Shown in pieces: positions 20,158 to 22,122 of a stretch of 22,122 nucleotides of DNA. This DNA comes from an uncultured Prevotella sp. (GTDB lineage Bacteria; Bacteroidota; Bacteroidia; Bacteroidales; Bacteroidaceae), in contig CAMUQM010000012.1 of NCBI GenBank assembly GCA_947095945.1, forward strand, positions 1 through 22,122, in the 5' to 3' direction. Every line of letters begins with the position of its first letter. Positions within the stretch are counted from its first letter, which is position 1. The notes below the pieces were generated by a model. It ran no database searches. It saw nothing but the letters and a program-made list of their open reading frames with translations, and was not told the origin of the DNA. A program made the translations under genes and the position numbers.

Positions 20158-22122
20158 TTAATATTTCAATCCCATATTATAAAGGATAAAGCCGTAGATG
20201 TCAGCCTGCTCTTCCAACTGCTTAGACAAAGGCTTACCACTTCCGTGGCCTGCCTTGGTATCAATGCGAATGAGTGTTGGTGTGTTGGCAGCATTGTCAG
20301 CCTGCAGGGTAGCTGCAAACTTAAATGAGTGCGCAGGTACAACACGGTCGTCATGGTCGGCAGTTGTTACCAAAGTTGCTGGATACTTTGTGCCAGGACG
20401 GAGGTTGTGGAGTGGAGAGTAAGCAAGGAGATAATCGAACATCTCCTTTGAGTCTTCACTTGTTCCATAGTCTGGAGCCCAGTTCCAACCAATCGTAAAC
20501 TTATGATAGCGCAACATATCCATTACACCTACTTGTGGAATACATACCTTGAAGAGGTCAGGACGTTGTGTCATACAAGCACCTACGAGCAAACCACCAT
20601 TTGAACCACCAACGATAGCGAGGTAGTCTTTACTTGTATACTTGTTTTCAATAAGCCACTCTCCAGCTGAGATGAAGTCATCAAAGACATTCTGTTTCTG
20701 TATCTTCGTACCAGCTATGTGCCAGTCCTCACCATACTCACTGCCACCTCGTAGGGATGCTTGAGCATAGATTCCACCATTTTCGATGAAAGGAATACGT
20801 ACCGAAGAGAAGTAAGGGGTTAAAGGTACATTGAAACCACCATAGCCATAGAGGAATACAGGGTTCTTACCATTGCGCTTTAAACCTTTTTTATAAGTGA
20901 TAAAGAGAGGAATTCTTGTTCCGTCCTTACTTGGATAGAACACCTGTTCGCAGACATAATCAGACTCCTTGAACTTAACCTTTGGTGCAGCATAAACCTT
21001 GCTGTTAGTTGTGGCGAGGTCATACTGATAGATGGTGGTTGGTACGGTGAAAGATGAGAAGGAGTAGAATACTTCCTTCCGGTCCTTTTCTCCATAGAAA
21101 CTTGCACTGCCCAATGTAGGAAGTTTTATCTCAGAGAGTTGCTTTCCATCCATAGAATAAACGTAAGCGTGGCTGGAAGCATCTTTCATATAGTTCAGAA
21201 TCATCTTACCATCAGCAAAGGTAACACCTTCAAGCATGTCCTTTGACTCTGGTACAATTGTTTTCCACTCATTGAAACCGGGGTGCTTGAGGTCTGTAAC
21301 CATCAGCCGGTTCTTTGGTGCACCATCATTGGTAAGGAAGTACATCTTGTCACCAACAGTCTCAACTAAACTATATTGCAAATCAAGATTAGATGTCATC
21401 TGAATGAATTGGCTATTAGGCTGACGGAGATCACGTACATAGACAATGTTGCCTGAGCCTGCACCGCTTTCATATAGGAACATCATGGTTTCTTCTTCAT
21501 TGACACTTACAGCATAGAAGCGCATAGGATTCGCTGGATTCTGATAGAAGAGAACATCCTCAGACTGTGGAGTACCAATCTTGTGATAGTAGATTTTCTG
21601 GATAGAATTTACATTACTAAATTCATGTCCCTTCTGTGGAGCATCGTAAGCACTGTAATAGAATCCGTCACCTTGCCATGATGCGCCAGAAAACTTTGCC
21701 CAAGTAATATGGTCATCAAGCAGTTTTCCTGTCTTGACATCCATAACATAGAACTCTTGCCAGTCGCTTCCGCTGCGAGAGATAGAGTAGGTTGCATACT
21801 TACCGTTGTGTGAGAAGTAGATACCCTTCAGTGCAACGGTTCCGTCTGATGACAATTGGTTAGGGTTAAGGAAAACACGTGCGTTCTTCTCATCCTCAAG
21901 ACGGTCCATAATGTAGAGTACACTTTGATTCTGAAGACCATCATTTTTGTAGAAAAGCCACTTACCTATAGATTTGATATAGGAAGGAGCTGATACCTTC
22001 TCATAGTTCGCCAACTCCTTCATACGATTGAAGAGTTTCGCTCGGAATGGAATACGAGAAAGATACTCTTGTGTAACCTTGTTCTCAGCAGCTACCCATT
22101 CAGCGGTAGCTTTGGAACTGTC
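20158..22122 (-). CDS. Prolyl oligopeptidase (S9A), 5' end outside the window
   Basis: Prolyl oligopeptidases cut short peptides after proline. The frame is open to the window edge: the 33 codons before the Met at 22023 read DSSKATAEWVAAEN...LSRIPFRAKLFNR, a typical S9A N-terminal segment, so that Met is internal. The visible 654 residues comprise the rest of the beta-propeller and the alpha/beta hydrolase domain. The catalytic triad is present: Ser in VGGSNGGLL, Asp in DHDDRVVP and His in AGHGSGK (residues 474, about 559 and 593 counted from the Met at 22023). The NGGIYAQASLRGGSEYG block is also typical. Family lengths of about 690-720 suggest 40-60 residues are missing, including any signal peptide, so location cannot be judged. 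Confidence 0.95.
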   Translation of the reverse strand, partial: DSSKATAEWVAAENKVTQEYLSRIPFRAKLFNRMKELANYEKVSAPSYIKSIGKWLFYKNDGLQNQSVLYIMDRLEDEKNARVFLNPNQLSSDGTVALKGIYFSHNGKYATYSISRSGSDWQEFYVMDVKTGKLLDDHITWAKFSGASWQGDGFYYSAYDAPQKGHEFSNVNSIQKIYYHKIGTPQSEDVLFYQNPANPMRFYAVSVNEEETMMFLYESGAGSGNIVYVRDLRQPNSQFIQMTSNLDLQYSLVETVGDKMYFLTNDGAPKNRLMVTDLKHPGFNEWKTIVPESKDMLEGVTFADGKMILNYMKDASSHAYVYSMDGKQLSEIKLPTLGSASFYGEKDRKEVFYSFSSFTVPTTIYQYDLATTNSKVYAAPKVKFKESDYVCEQVFYPSKDGTRIPLFITYKKGLKRNGKNPVFLYGYGGFNVPLTPYFSSVRIPFIENGGIYAQASLRGGSEYGEDWHIAGTKIQKQNVFDDFISAGEWLIENKYTSKDYLAIVGGSNGGLLVGACMTQRPDLFKVCIPQVGVMDMLRYHKFTIGWNWAPDYGTSEDSKEMFDYLLAYSPLHNLRPGTKYPATLVTTADHDDRVVPAHSFKFAATLQADNAANTPTLIRIDTKAGHGSGKPLSKQLEEQADIYGFILYNMGLKY

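Noticed and set aside
20158..22023. Start of the prolyl oligopeptidase at the Met at 22023
   Set aside because: The frame continues upstream to the window edge with typical S9A N-terminal sequence, so this Met is internal.

Overview
The window looks like a chromosomal core region of a Bacteroidetes bacterium, most likely Prevotella or a close relative. The evidence is the AT-rich intergenic DNA, several TAnnTTTG(C) -7 promoter boxes typical of the Bacteroidetes primary sigma factor, scarce Shine-Dalgarno sequences, and the gene set: a DUF4270 lipoprotein beside a half-length GT5 'glycogen synthase', panC-panD, a biotin-dependent decarboxylase operon, a PPi-dependent phosphofructokinase of about 550 residues, and a FadL/OmpP1-type barrel. 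I saw no phage, transposase, CRISPR, tRNA or rRNA. The genus assignment is inference from memory of gene content, not a search.

Layout. 1-1058 (minus): truncated GT5-like protein followed by the 5' part of a DUF4270 lipoprotein. 1287-2492 (plus): panC and panD, making pantothenate for CoA. 2493-2797: a strongly structured intergenic region with a 22-bp palindrome and a possible four-stem RNA, then the terminator of the facing operon. 2798-4968 (minus): a three-gene operon for the carboxyltransferase, a 49-residue small subunit and the biotin carrier of a methylmalonyl-CoA decarboxylase or acyl-CoA carboxylase, with its own promoter and terminator and no membrane beta subunit in the window. 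4969-5718: a non-coding gap carrying copy A of a 143-bp dispersed repeat. 5719-11723 (minus): a run of five genes (90-aa protein, PlsC-like acyltransferase, secreted amidase/golvesin-like/FN3 protein, 109-aa protein, YgiQ radical SAM). The first three are joined by TAATG stop/start overlaps and preceded by a full Bacteroidetes-type promoter.

11927-13570 (plus): PPi-phosphofructokinase with promoter and a very strong terminator. The following 466-bp gap holds a possible diverged repeat copy and a 22-bp tandem array just upstream of a membrane-anchored GH25 lysozyme (14037-14915). That gene overlaps prmA (minus) tail to tail by 77 bp. prmA and a Tyr/Gly-rich secreted protein are divergently transcribed, and the latter is followed by a FadL/OmpP1-type barrel and a strong terminator. 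18584-19003 carries repeat copy B. 19004-22122 (minus): a 65-aa protein, YaaA, and a 5'-truncated prolyl oligopeptidase.

The genes are mostly housekeeping: CoA supply, propionate/methylmalonyl-CoA metabolism, glycolysis, tRNA and ribosomal protein modification, envelope synthesis and peptide degradation. The most unusual material is intergenic: the ungapped 143-bp repeat pair, the multi-hairpin element after panD, the 22-bp alternating array in the GH25 promoter region, and an inverted repeat that encloses a promoter box upstream of yaaA.
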